NCBI GenBank assembly: GCA_039922495.1
Contig: JBDTEO010000019.1
Coordinates: forward strand, 62,001-126,000
DNA: 64,000 bases
Reading direction: 5' to 3'
Source: JALYYC01 sp039922495
Lineage (GTDB): Bacteria > Chloroflexota > Dormibacteria > CF-121
The notes under the pieces are model-generated. The model was not told the DNA's origin, searched no databases, and saw nothing but the letters and a program-made list of their open reading frames with translations. Position numbers and translations under genes: made by a program. Shown here piece after piece: positions 1 through 8,430 of the stretch. Numbering within the stretch: the first letter of the stretch is position 1; every line of letters starts with the position of its first letter.

Positions 1-1404
1 GGACTTCGATTGGTAGTCCGTGAAGCCGTCCCCGTCGTGGTCGGCCGAGTCGTCGATCCACGCCAGCGCCGCGTCGACGTTGCCTCGAAGCCGGCGCCAG
101 AGTTTGAGGTCACCGGTCCAGCGCACGTATTCGGCAAGGAGAACGATGAACAACGGCGTCGCATCGACCGTGCCGTAGTAGGGGGTCTGCGGCACCTCGT
201 GCAGGTCGGCCATCTCGCCGACGCGAAGCTCGTGGAGGATCTTCCCGGGCTCCTCATCGCGCCAGGCGTCATGGCGCTTCCCCTGGTAGGTCGCGAGCAG
301 CGTCAGGGTGTTCGACGCGATCGATGGGTCGTAGGCCAGCGTCTCGAGCGCGGTGATGATCGAGTCGCGCCCAAACAGGGCGACGTACCAGGGGACGCCC
401 GCCGCGAAGAACGTCTCCTCACGCTCGCGCATCAGCAGCATCCGGAGGTCGTCGAACGACCGGTTCAGGACCCGATCGAAGAGCGGGTTGTCGCTTTCGA
501 CCTGGACCTCATGGAGCGGTGGGTTTGATGGCGTCCCGGTGGGCCGATTCTCAAGTTCCCCTGACCCGCGGTCTTCGAGCTCAACGGTGATGGTGATGGT
601 GGTCTTGCCGGCGGCGCGCAGATGGACGTCGAAGCTGGCGGCGCCCGCCTGGTGCTGGGATGGCGGCCGGTCAAAGGTCAATTTCGTCGTCCGCCTTCGC
701 TCGTCGGCGCCGTCGTAGCGAAACGTCAGCGTCTTTCCTGACCATCTGGGTGCATGGAGGGTGCCACGTTTGCCGGGGTCGGCCCCCCGCACCACGAACA
801 TGCTCTCGAAGCTGGCGCCAAATTCGAGGTCGAGCTCGAAATCGACCGCGTCGGAGGAGAAGTTGGCCACCTCGATGGTTTCGGTCACCGTCCGGGCGAT
901 CGTACGCTGCCGTCGGATGCTAATCCGGTCCCTGGAGAGCGCCTGACCGTGGCCGAGCTCGAGGTCGGGGTTGGTCAGCTCGGCCCGGAAGACGTTGTCT
1001 TCCGTCTTGGACAACAGCACCACCAATGGCTGCCCGCTTAGTCGAAGCCTCGCCACCTCGAGGAAGCGGGTGTCGTGGAAGTAGAGGCCGTACGCGTTGT
1101 TCACCTGGTTGTCGATGTCGCCGTTGGGACCGCAGAGCGCAAAGACGCCACTGGCCTTCGTGGTCAGCGATTCGCCGAGGTCCGACAGAAGGGTTGAGTG
1201 TCCGTGGTGAAAGATGCGCTGGTCGCGGTCGGACTCCGTACCACGTCCCGACCGGTCGCCGTCGGCAGCCTGGGTCTGCGGCTTCGCCTTCGTGCCCCGC
1301 TGGCCATTCGGCGTTGGCTCTTCTGCGGACTTGATCTTGGGCTCCGGTTTTGGTTTTGATGTCTTTCGGGCCTTGGTTTTCGTGCGCGCCCTAGTCTTGG
1401 CCAC
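1..1404 (-). CDS. Glycogen debranching-type amylo-alpha-1,6-glucosidase, C-terminus outside window
   Basis: This reading frame runs off the left edge, so only the first 468 codons are visible. I read it from the minus strand with a GTG start at 1404, two bases after the stop of the upstream SDR gene. The first ~55 residues are a Lys/Pro/Ala-rich leader. Then comes a beta-rich domain containing NNAYGLYFHDTRFL, typical of the N-terminal domain of bacterial debranching-like enzymes (GDE_N_bis). After about residue 300 the (alpha/alpha)6 glucosidase part begins with NRSFDDLRML, GVPWYVALFGRDS and the YYGTVDATPLF segment that lines the active site. The family cleaves alpha-1,6 branches in glycogen or processes oligosaccharides. 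The catalytic acid region may lie outside the window. The family call is firm; the exact substrate is not. Confidence 0.85.
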   Translation of the reverse strand, partial: MAKTRARTKTKARKTSKPKPEPKIKSAEEPTPNGQRGTKAKPQTQAADGDRSGRGTESDRDQRIFHHGHSTLLSDLGESLTTKASGVFALCGPNGDIDNQVNNAYGLYFHDTRFLEVARLRLSGQPLVVLLSKTEDNVFRAELTNPDLELGHGQALSRDRISIRRQRTIARTVTETIEVANFSSDAVDFELDLEFGASFESMFVVRGADPGKRGTLHAPRWSGKTLTFRYDGADERRRTTKLTFDRPPSQHQAGAASFDVHLRAAGKTTITITVELEDRGSGELENRPTGTPSNPPLHEVQVESDNPLFDRVLNRSFDDLRMLLMREREETFFAAGVPWYVALFGRDSIITALETLAYDPSIASNTLTLLATYQGKRHDAWRDEEPGKILHELRVGEMADLHEVPQTPYYGTVDATPLFIVLLAEYVRWTGDLKLWRRLRGNVDAALAWIDDSADHDGDGFTDYQSKS

Positions 1405-1406
1405 CG

Positions 1407-2228
1407 CTACAGCGACTCGGCATAACGGACGATCCCCCCATCCACGTAATAGGTCGAGCCGGTGACATAGGAGGAGCGGTCCGAAGCCAGGAAGAGCGCG
1501 ACCTGCGCCACCTCCTCCGGCTTGCCCATCCGCCCGAGGGGGATGATCCTCGCCAGCTCGGCCATCTTCTTCGGGTCGTGGATGGTCGCCTCGTTGATGG
1601 GCGTGGCGATCGCCCCGGGGGCGATATTGTTGACCCGGATCTTGTAGGGGGCGAGCTCCAGCGCAGCGTTCCGCATCATCATCCGCATCCCGCCCTTGGC
1701 CGCGCAGTAGGGGGTGAAGCCAGGGAACGTGAAATCCTCGTGGATCGAGGACATATTGACGATCGACCCACCGCCATGATCTTTCATGACGCGCCCGCAG
1801 GCCTGGGCACAGAGAAAGGCGCCCTTCAGGTCGATGTTCAGCATCCGGTCCCAGCTGTCTTCCGGAATCTCGAGGAAGGAGCTGGGCGCTTCGACCCCCG
1901 CATTGTTCACGAGAATATTGATCGGCCCAAGCTCCTTGGTCGCCCGCCGCACCATGTCGCTGACCTGCTGCGCGTTCGATACGTCGGCCTTCATCGCCAG
2001 CGAGCGTTCGGCCGAGTGGCTCAACTTCGCGGCGAGCTCGTCGGCCTGCTTCTCATAGCCGAAGTAGTTGACTACGACATGGGCACCGGCGCGACCGAAG
2101 CATTCGGCGATCGCGTGGCCGATGCCGCTGCCAGCCCCGGTCACGAGGGCGACCTTGCCCTCCAGATCTCGGGTCGGGCTTCGGGAAAGAGTTGCCGCGG
2201 TAACGCCCTCCGGACTCACCTCGTTCAC
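1407..2228 (-). CDS. SDR-family NAD(P)-dependent oxidoreductase
   Basis: A 273-residue classical short-chain dehydrogenase. The dinucleotide motif TGAGSGIG is at residues 30-37, followed by the NNAG motif, a catalytic serine in NMSSIHE, and the Tyr-x3-Lys pair in PYCAAKGG. The C-terminus YVTGSTYYVDGGI is the usual oligomer interface. It most resembles the glucose 1-dehydrogenase / 3-oxoacyl-ACP-reductase-like group, but substrate cannot be read from sequence. The first ~20 residues are a non-conserved extension. It sits between ndh (upstream, 7 bp apart) and the debranching enzyme (downstream), all on the minus strand, so a three-gene operon is likely. A role in sugar oxidation would fit the neighbours but is inference. 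Confidence 0.88.
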   Translation of the reverse strand: MNEVSPEGVTAATLSRSPTRDLEGKVALVTGAGSGIGHAIAECFGRAGAHVVVNYFGYEKQADELAAKLSHSAERSLAMKADVSNAQQVSDMVRRATKELGPINILVNNAGVEAPSSFLEIPEDSWDRMLNIDLKGAFLCAQACGRVMKDHGGGSIVNMSSIHEDFTFPGFTPYCAAKGGMRMMMRNAALELAPYKIRVNNIAPGAIATPINEATIHDPKKMAELARIIPLGRMGKPEEVAQVALFLASDRSSYVTGSTYYVDGGIVRYAESL

Positions 2229-2235
2229 CGGAAAA

Positions 2236-3570
2236 TCACCTCGCTATCTCGGCCCGTTGCTCGGCCGGCTGTTCTGACGGTGCCCCATTGGTCCAGAGGA
2301 TCAGGCGGATGGGACGGTCGTAGGAGAGGTAGTTCCAGGCCCAGCTGAGCAGCACAAACAGCTTGCGGCGAAAGCCGATGATAAAGAGTAAGTGAATCAT
2401 TAGCCAGGCGAGCCAGCCCAGGAAGCCGGCGACCTGCACCTTGCCCGCCTGAGCGATTCCCGCGTTGCGCCCGACCGTGGCCATGATGCCCTTGTCACGA
2501 TAGTGGAAGCGCCTTAAGGGCTTGCCATTTACGAGGGCACGCAGATTGCGACTGGCGAGCCTCGCCTCCTGCATGGCAACCGGGGCCAGCATCGGCAGCT
2601 GCTTGCCGCCCTGCTCCACCGCGGCCATGTCTCCCGCGATGAACACCTCCGGATACCCCGGCAGCTGAAGGGTCGGCTCGACCTTGACCGTACCGTGCTT
2701 TCCGGTTGGCTGGCCGAGGTGCTCGCCCAGGTCGGATGCTTTCACGCCCGCCGCCCAGATGACGGTCCCGGCCGTGAGGGTGTGACCGTTGCCAAGCGAG
2801 ACCTTTCCGTCGCGGATCGTTTTGACTTCCGTTTTTTGGACCAGCCGGATCCCCAGGTGCTCGAGCGTCCGGCGTGCCGCCTGCTCGAGCCGGGGTGCAA
2901 ACGGCGCCAGCACCTTGTCTGATGCCTCGACCAGGTGAATCTCGATGTCCCTGAGGTCGAGATGTCTGAAGTCTCTCCGCAGGACCCGATTGATCAGTTC
3001 CGCGAGGGCGCCGGCGAACTCCACGCCAGTCGCCCCGCCGCCCACAACCACGAAGGTGAGCAGCCGCTTGCGCTCCGCAGGATCCCGTGCCCAGCGCGCC
3101 GCTTCAAACTGCGCCAGGATTCGGTTGCGCAACCGGGCGGCGCCCGCGAGGTCCTTGACGTCATAGGAGTTCTGACGCAGTTCCTCGTTGCCGAAGTAGT
3201 TCGTGTGGCTGCCTGCGGACAGGATCAGATAGTCGTAGGTAACGGTGCCGGCGTCGGTGTCGACCTGGCGCTGATCCAGCTCGATCCGCTTCACCAGAGC
3301 CAGCCGGAACTCGGCATTCTTGACGGGACGGATGATCGAGCGGACGGACTGCGCGATCTCGGAGGGGTTGAGGAGCGCCGTTGCCACCTGATAAAGGAGT
3401 GGCGTGAAGAGGTGGTAGTTGTGGCGGTCGATGAGGAGAGTCCGAACGCGTGCGCGCCGAAGCGCTTTGACGGCGGTGAGGCCGGCGAAGCCGGCGCCAA
3501 CGATCACCACGAGTGGCGGAGCGTCGCTGGCCCGAGTCCGACCATTGTTGGAGCGTTTCTCTAGCAACAA
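2236..3570 (-). CDS. ndh: Type II NADH:quinone oxidoreductase (NDH-2)
   Basis: A non-proton-pumping, FAD-dependent NADH dehydrogenase that passes electrons to membrane quinone. The first Rossmann motif is VIVGAGFAGL; the second, for NADH, is VVVGGGATGVEFAGAL. The segment FIAGDMAAV lies near the FAD, and the C-terminal ~60 residues are hydrophobic/amphipathic (LLFIIGFRRKLFVLLSW), the expected membrane anchor. The frame is open to an ATG at 3696, but that would overlap the divergent gene. I prefer TTG at 3570 because GGGAGG lies six bases upstream and an extended -10 (TGATATTCT) sits about 45 bases upstream. This gives 444 residues. It is divergent from the ThDP enzyme operon and leads a minus-strand operon. 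Confidence 0.9.
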   Translation of the reverse strand: MLLEKRSNNGRTRASDAPPLVVIVGAGFAGLTAVKALRRARVRTLLIDRHNYHLFTPLLYQVATALLNPSEIAQSVRSIIRPVKNAEFRLALVKRIELDQRQVDTDAGTVTYDYLILSAGSHTNYFGNEELRQNSYDVKDLAGAARLRNRILAQFEAARWARDPAERKRLLTFVVVGGGATGVEFAGALAELINRVLRRDFRHLDLRDIEIHLVEASDKVLAPFAPRLEQAARRTLEHLGIRLVQKTEVKTIRDGKVSLGNGHTLTAGTVIWAAGVKASDLGEHLGQPTGKHGTVKVEPTLQLPGYPEVFIAGDMAAVEQGGKQLPMLAPVAMQEARLASRNLRALVNGKPLRRFHYRDKGIMATVGRNAGIAQAGKVQVAGFLGWLAWLMIHLLFIIGFRRKLFVLLSWAWNYLSYDRPIRLILWTNGAPSEQPAEQRAEIAR

Positions 3571-3614
3571 AGAGACCCTCCCTTTACTGATCAAGCCCAT
3601 AAGAACTAACATCA

Positions 3615-3623
3615 AGAATATCA
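3615..3623 (-). promoter_or_regulatory. Extended -10 promoter element for ndh
   Basis: On the minus strand TGATATTCT reads as TGn plus a TATTCT -10 hexamer. Transcription would start near 3608, giving a ~38-base leader that contains GGGAGG and the proposed TTG start. No convincing -35 hexamer is visible, as is common with extended -10 promoters. Confidence 0.45.
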
Positions 3624-3689
3624 CTTGATGGACGGCGGCTAGCATGGAGCCGACCCGGATACCGAGCCGCGGCGGCTGGAAGGGAAGAA

Positions 3690-5543
3690 ATGGCAAAGAC
3701 TGCGAGTGACCTGCTGTTCGACCGGTTGATCGATTGGGGCGTGGACACCATCTTCGGCCTGCCCGGCGATGGCATCAACGGCATCATGGAGTCGCTCCGC
3801 CAGCGCCAGAACAAGCTCAAGTTCATCCACGTCCGCCACGAGGAGGCGGCGGCCTTCATGGCCTGCGCCTATGCCAAGTACACGGGCCGGCTCGGCGTCT
3901 GCCTGGCCACCTCAGGTCCCGGCGCGATCCACCTGCTCAACGGGCTGTACGACGCCAAGCTCGACCAGGCCCCGGTGCTGGCCATCACCGGGATGACTTA
4001 CCACGACATGATCGGCACCCATTACCAGCAGGACGTCAACACCGACTATTTGTTCCAGGATGTGGCCATGTTCGACCAGCGGGTGATGGGGCCGGCCCAC
4101 GTGGTCAACCTGGTGGACCTCGCCGTCCACACGTCGATGGGACACCGCACCGTCTCCCACATCACCTTTCCCAACGACCTCCAGGACGCCCCGGCGGACA
4201 CGCAGAAGCGTTCCGAGATGAACATCAAGGGCCATACCTCGGACCAGATGCTGCCGCCGGTGCGGATTCCGCTCCGTTCGGAGATCGAGCGGGCGGCCGC
4301 CGTCTTCCGCGGCAAAAAGAAGATCTGCATTCTGGCCGGCAACGGCGCCCGGGGGGCTGGCGCGGAACTCCTGCAGGCCGCCGAGAAGCTGGGCGCGCCG
4401 ATCATCAAGCCGCTCCTCGGCAAGGATGTGATCCCCGACGACAGCCCCTACACGACGGGCGGCATCGGCTTCCTGGGGACCCGCCCATCTGAAGACGCGC
4501 TGGCGGAATGCGACGCCCTGCTGATGGTGGGCACGTCGTTCCCCTACATCTCGTTTCTGCCCGAGCCTGGCCAGGCCGCCGTGGTCCAGATAGAGGCGGA
4601 CCCGGCGCGTCTTGGCTTGCGCGCGCCGATCGACGTGGGTCTCGCCGGCGATGCCGTCCCGACGCTGCGCGAGCTCGTCCCGTTGCTCCCGACCAACAGC
4701 GATCGATCCTTCCTCGAGAAGGCCCAGGAGGGCATGCGCGAATGGTGGAAGCTGATGGAAGAGCGGGGCACGCGGACCGATACCCCGATGAAGCCCCAGG
4801 TCGTCTCCTGGAACCTCGGCCAGTTGCTCGATGATGACGCCATCGTGTCATCTGACTCGGGGACGATCGCCACGTGGTCGGCGCGCCAGATCAAGATCCG
4901 GAAGAACCAACGCTATTCGCTGAGCGGCAACCTGGCCACCATGGCCAATGGGTTGCCCTATACGATCGGCGCCCAGGTCGCCTATCCCGACCGCCAGTGC
5001 GTCGCCTTTGTCGGGGACGGCGGCTTCAGCATGCTGATGGCCGAGATGTCGACCGCGGTCAAGTACAAGCTGCCGATCAAAGTCATCGTGATCAAGAACA
5101 ACACCCTCGGGCAGATCAAGTGGGAGCAGATGGTGTTCCTCGGCAATCCCGAGTATGGCGTGACCCTGCAACCGATCGATCACGTGAAGATGGCGGAGTC
5201 ATGCGGTGCCCGAGCGGTCCGTATCGAGGATCCACGACGCTGCCGGGAGCAGCTCGCCCAGGCGCTGGCGATCAAGGACGGCCCGGTGCTGATCGAATGC
5301 GTGGTCGATCCCAACGAACCGCCGCTCCCGGCCAAGATCGCGCCCAAGCAGGCGAAGAATCTGGCTGAGTCGCTGGCGCGCGGAGAGCCACACCGGGGAA
5401 AGATCGCTACCACGATTTTCCGGGACCAGATCGACGAGCTGACGTTTTCTGAGGCGCCGGCGGGAGTCGCGGCGCGCGTCGCCGAGAAGGTGGGGCGTGT
5501 CCTGCATCACGACGGGGGCGACGGCCAACCAGGCGAAGACTAA
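3690..5543 (+). CDS. ThDP-dependent enzyme, pyruvate oxidase / pyruvate:quinone dehydrogenase-like
   Basis: A 617-residue thiamine-diphosphate enzyme of the PoxB/acetolactate-synthase superfamily. The N-terminal domain has FGLPGDGING and the activating glutamate in RHEEAAAFMA (near residue 51). The central domain (FAD-type, about 190-330) follows. The C-terminal domain has the ThDP/Mg motif starting GDGGFSML and ending NNTLGQ. The motif IGTHYQQDVNT resembles pyruvate oxidases and PoxB rather than acetolactate synthases. The ~45 residues after the catalytic domain might serve as a membrane-binding tail, as in PoxB, but this is not proven. GGAAGGGAAGAA precedes the ATG. It heads the seven-gene plus-strand operon and is divergent from ndh, so quinone-linked pyruvate (or another 2-oxo acid) oxidation is the leading hypothesis. 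Confidence 0.88.
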   Translation: MAKTASDLLFDRLIDWGVDTIFGLPGDGINGIMESLRQRQNKLKFIHVRHEEAAAFMACAYAKYTGRLGVCLATSGPGAIHLLNGLYDAKLDQAPVLAITGMTYHDMIGTHYQQDVNTDYLFQDVAMFDQRVMGPAHVVNLVDLAVHTSMGHRTVSHITFPNDLQDAPADTQKRSEMNIKGHTSDQMLPPVRIPLRSEIERAAAVFRGKKKICILAGNGARGAGAELLQAAEKLGAPIIKPLLGKDVIPDDSPYTTGGIGFLGTRPSEDALAECDALLMVGTSFPYISFLPEPGQAAVVQIEADPARLGLRAPIDVGLAGDAVPTLRELVPLLPTNSDRSFLEKAQEGMREWWKLMEERGTRTDTPMKPQVVSWNLGQLLDDDAIVSSDSGTIATWSARQIKIRKNQRYSLSGNLATMANGLPYTIGAQVAYPDRQCVAFVGDGGFSMLMAEMSTAVKYKLPIKVIVIKNNTLGQIKWEQMVFLGNPEYGVTLQPIDHVKMAESCGARAVRIEDPRRCREQLAQALAIKDGPVLIECVVDPNEPPLPAKIAPKQAKNLAESLARGEPHRGKIATTIFRDQIDELTFSEAPAGVAARVAEKVGRVLHHDGGDGQPGED

Positions 5544-5560
5544 GGGCGACAAGGCTTCCT

Positions 5561-6694
5561 ATGCCGGTAGCTACAGACGAGCGGGTGGCCTCGCGAGTCA
5601 AGGACCTGCAGGTCAGCGTCTACACGGTTCCGACAGACCTGCCCGAGGCCGATGGGACCATCCATTGGCAGTCCACCACGATGGTGCTGGTCGAGGTTTC
5701 CTCCGACTCTGGCCACCGGGGCCTCGGGTACAGCTACGCGAGCCCGGCTGCCGCGACGCTCGTGCGCGGTCTGTTGAGGGAGGTCGTGCTCGGCCGGGAC
5801 GTCGAGGACATTCGCGGCACCTGGCTGGCGATGGTCGACGCCGTCCGCAACGTGGGACGCCCGGGCATCGCGGCGATGGCGATCTCGGCCATTGACACGG
5901 CGCTCTGGGACTTGAAGGCCCGGATTCACGAGCAGCCGCTCTTCCTCATGCTTGGCGCCCGGCGGCGGGAGGTCCCGATCTACGGCAGCGGCGGCTTCAC
6001 CACCTACACGATCCCGCAGCTGCAGGAGCAGTTGGGCGGTTGGGCCGAGCAGGGCATCCCTCGAGTCAAGATGAAGCTCGCCACTGACTGGGGGACCAGG
6101 CCCGAGGAGGATGTCGCCCGGGTCAAAGCCGCGCGCCAGGCGATCGGAGCGAAGACGGAGCTCTTCGTCGACGCCAATGGCGGCTACACGGTGAAGCAGG
6201 CGATCGACCAGGCGGCTCGCTTCGCCGACCAAGGTGTCAGCTACTTCGAAGAGCCGGTCTCTTCCGACCACCTTGAGCAGTTGCGCTTCGTCCGCGAGCA
6301 CGTCTCCATGGACGTCGCCGCCGGCGAATACGCCTACGACCCCTGGTACGTGCGCGCCATGCTGCAGGCTGGCGCCGTCGATATCCAGCAAGCGGATGCG
6401 ACGCGCTGTTTGGGCACCACGGGATGGTTGCAGGCGGCCGACATCGCCTATGGCTTCGCCACGCTTTTCTCGGCGCACTGTGCGCCGTCGATTCACGCGG
6501 TCATCGGCTGCGCGGCCCCCCAGCTTTCCCACGTCGAGTACTTCCATGACCACGTGCGGATCGAGCGGATGATGTTCGATGGCGTGCTGGAGCCGGTCGA
6601 TGGCTGCCTGCGTCCCGACCCCGGCCGGCCGGGACTTGGTCTCGAGCTGAAGCGGAGCGACGTGGCGCGATTCCAGGTAAAGAAGACGGCATGA
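5561..6694 (+). CDS. Enolase-superfamily (mandelate racemase/muconate lactonizing-type) enzyme
   Basis: A 377-residue enolase-superfamily protein with a complete active site: K170-x-K172 (VKMKLATD), metal ligands D204 (DANGG), E230 (EEP) and E256 (AGEY), and H306 (SAHCAPSIH). This is the arrangement of sugar-acid dehydratases and related racemases. The N-terminal capping domain occupies about the first 130 residues. Enzymes of this group dehydrate aldonic acids to 2-keto-3-deoxy acids or epimerise substrates; which substrate is used here cannot be read from the sequence. It starts 17 bp after the ThDP enzyme and its stop overlaps the next start (ATGA), so it is translationally coupled. A sugar-acid dehydratase would fit with the gluconate-dehydrogenase-like genes downstream. 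Confidence 0.87.
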   Translation: MPVATDERVASRVKDLQVSVYTVPTDLPEADGTIHWQSTTMVLVEVSSDSGHRGLGYSYASPAAATLVRGLLREVVLGRDVEDIRGTWLAMVDAVRNVGRPGIAAMAISAIDTALWDLKARIHEQPLFLMLGARRREVPIYGSGGFTTYTIPQLQEQLGGWAEQGIPRVKMKLATDWGTRPEEDVARVKAARQAIGAKTELFVDANGGYTVKQAIDQAARFADQGVSYFEEPVSSDHLEQLRFVREHVSMDVAAGEYAYDPWYVRAMLQAGAVDIQQADATRCLGTTGWLQAADIAYGFATLFSAHCAPSIHAVIGCAAPQLSHVEYFHDHVRIERMMFDGVLEPVDGCLRPDPGRPGLGLELKRSDVARFQVKKTA

Positions 6695-6888
6695 AGGATC
6701 GCGAGACCGTCCTTGAAGTCGGGCTGCTCGTCTTGCTGCTCAGCCTGCTCGGCGGCGCAGTCCTCGCCCTCGTTGGGCGAGGCGTCGGTGCGGCCGGTCA
6801 GACTCGGAGGCGTTCTCTTCCGCCGCCCAGCGCGGGCACGGTGTCTCACGACCTCCACCAGAACGTTAGCGGCGCCGCGGCTCGGTGA
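6691..6888 (+). CDS. Small single-helix membrane protein, unknown
   Basis: A 65-residue protein with one clear N-terminal transmembrane helix (residues 9-29, VGLLVLLLSLLGGAVLALVG) followed by a basic, then Ser/Pro-rich tail. The start ATG overlaps the stop of the enolase-superfamily gene (ATGA), and its stop overlaps the GTG of the next gene (GTGA). This strict coupling is the main evidence that it is translated. I do not recognise a family. It could be a small subunit or assembly factor for the membrane protein and oxidoreductase encoded next. Confidence 0.55.
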   Translation: MKDRETVLEVGLLVLLLSLLGGAVLALVGRGVGAAGQTRRRSLPPPSAGTVSHDLHQNVSGAAAR

Positions 6889-7826
6889 CGGCGGTCCTGC
6901 GTCGCCTTACCCAGGAGACCCGACTCGCGCGCCAGGAGGTACGCCAGGGTCGCTTCCAGCGCAGCCTCTCGTTGGTCGCGGCCATGTCGGCGATCGTGTC
7001 CGGGTTCGAGGCCTACATCCAGCACTCACGGGGCGACTTCCAGGATCCCTTGATGTGGACGCCGGTCTGGCTCACCCCACCCACCGTGGTGGCGGCCGGC
7101 GCGGCCCTCGTCAGCGAGCGGGCGGCACGCACCCTGCTGCCTGCGGTCTCGATCGTGTCGCTCGCGGATGGGGTGATCGGCTTCTACTCGCATCTCCGCG
7201 GCATCCAGCGGATGCCCGGCGGGTTCAAGCTCGGCCAGTACAACGTGGTCATGGGTCCGCCCATCTTTGCGCCGCTGCTCGTCGGCACGGTCGGGGTCAC
7301 CGGATTGATCGCCTCGGTGCTGCGTCGGGAGACGCTCCATCCAGTGCCCCGCAGCCTGAACTCCTTGGGCCGGATGGCGCGCGTTCTGGGACGCGGTGGC
7401 CGATCGCCGTCGCTTGGGACGGAGATCGCCCACGGCCGTTTCCAGCAGGGGATGGCGCTGACCTCGGCGGCCTTCGCGATCCTCGCCGGCGGCGAGGCCT
7501 ACGTCGAGCACATGCGCGGGAGCTACAACCAGCGCCTGATGTGGACGCCGGTGTGGGTGACGCCGCCCATGGTGGGGGCCGCCGTCGCCTCCGCTTTCAG
7601 CCGGCGGATCGCCGAGCGGGTGCTGCCGTGGGCCTCCGCCGTGACGTTCCTCGATGGCATGCTCGGCTTCGGCCTGCATTTACGCGGCATCCACCGGATG
7701 CCGGGGCGCTTCTCCAACCTGCGATTCAACATCACGATGGGCCCGCCGCTCTTCGCGCCGCTGCTCTTCACCGCGGTGGGGCTGCTCGGCTTCCTGTCGT
7801 CACTCCTGAAACGCAGCGGCCGCTGA
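6885..7826 (+). CDS. Internally duplicated integral membrane protein, unknown
   Basis: A 313-residue polytopic protein made of two tandem homologous halves, about residues 22-150 and 185-313. Both carry, in the same order, GRFQ, an EAY-I/V-x-H segment followed by RG, LMWTPVW followed by TPP, HLRGI-x-RMPG, and a MGPP-x-FAPLL block followed by a hydrophobic helix. I estimate three to four helices per half. The paired histidines and arginines conserved between halves suggest a two-fold symmetric cofactor or quinone site, but this is inference. It begins with GTG overlapping the previous stop and is followed two bases later by the gluconate 2-dehydrogenase subunit-3-like gene. It may anchor or accept electrons from the GMC oxidoreductase. 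I do not recognise a named family. Confidence 0.75.
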   Translation: MTAVLRRLTQETRLARQEVRQGRFQRSLSLVAAMSAIVSGFEAYIQHSRGDFQDPLMWTPVWLTPPTVVAAGAALVSERAARTLLPAVSIVSLADGVIGFYSHLRGIQRMPGGFKLGQYNVVMGPPIFAPLLVGTVGVTGLIASVLRRETLHPVPRSLNSLGRMARVLGRGGRSPSLGTEIAHGRFQQGMALTSAAFAILAGGEAYVEHMRGSYNQRLMWTPVWVTPPMVGAAVASAFSRRIAERVLPWASAVTFLDGMLGFGLHLRGIHRMPGRFSNLRFNITMGPPLFAPLLFTAVGLLGFLSSLLKRSGR

Positions 7827-7827
7827 G

Positions 7828-8430
7828 ATGATTCGAGACCGGTATCCGGAGGCTGATGTCCTGGCGCAGCGAGGCCACTGGGATGAGGCGACGCGCCGCG
7901 TCGTGATGGATCGCGTTCACAACGTTCCGGCTTTCCAGTTCTTCGAGGAGCGCGAGCGCGACGTTCTGGAGGCGGTTTGCGCCCGTGTCGTCCCACAGGG
8001 ACATCGCCGGGCGGATCGCCAGGTGCCGATCGCGCCCTGGATCGACCAGCGCTGCGCTCACCATACGGTCGATGGCTTCCGGTTCGACGACATGCCACCG
8101 GATGAGGAGGCATGGCGGATCGGGCTGGCCGGTATCGATCAGACGGCGCACGCGCTCTTCGACTGCGGTTTCACCGAGCTGGCTGCAGAGCAGCAGGACG
8201 CGGTGCTTCAATCCATCCGCGAGGGCCATCCCGCCGGCGATGCCTGGGGCCGGCTGCACGTCCACCGCTTCTGGATCAATATCGCCCTGCGACAGATCGT
8301 CGGCATCTACTATTCGCACCCCTACGCCTGGGATGAGATCGGCTTCGGTGGCCCTGCCTATCCTCGAGGCTACGCCGCGCTCAACCACGGTGCCCGCGAG
8401 CCCTGGGAAGCGCCTGAGGTCAGGTTATGA
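7828..8430 (+). CDS. Gluconate 2-dehydrogenase subunit 3 family protein
   Basis: A 200-residue protein matching the small subunit family that accompanies GMC-type gluconate/sorbitol dehydrogenases. Support comes from the FFEERERDVLEAVCARVVP block near the N-terminus and the C-terminal YYSHPYAWDEIGFGGPAYP signature. Unlike many family members it has no visible Tat signal peptide, so it is probably cytoplasmic or membrane-bound through a partner. It overlaps the GMC oxidoreductase start by four bases (ATGA), the usual subunit pairing. The subunit is thought to help fold, anchor or connect the flavoprotein to its electron acceptor. Confidence 0.85.
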   Translation: MIRDRYPEADVLAQRGHWDEATRRVVMDRVHNVPAFQFFEERERDVLEAVCARVVPQGHRRADRQVPIAPWIDQRCAHHTVDGFRFDDMPPDEEAWRIGLAGIDQTAHALFDCGFTELAAEQQDAVLQSIREGHPAGDAWGRLHVHRFWINIALRQIVGIYYSHPYAWDEIGFGGPAYPRGYAALNHGAREPWEAPEVRL

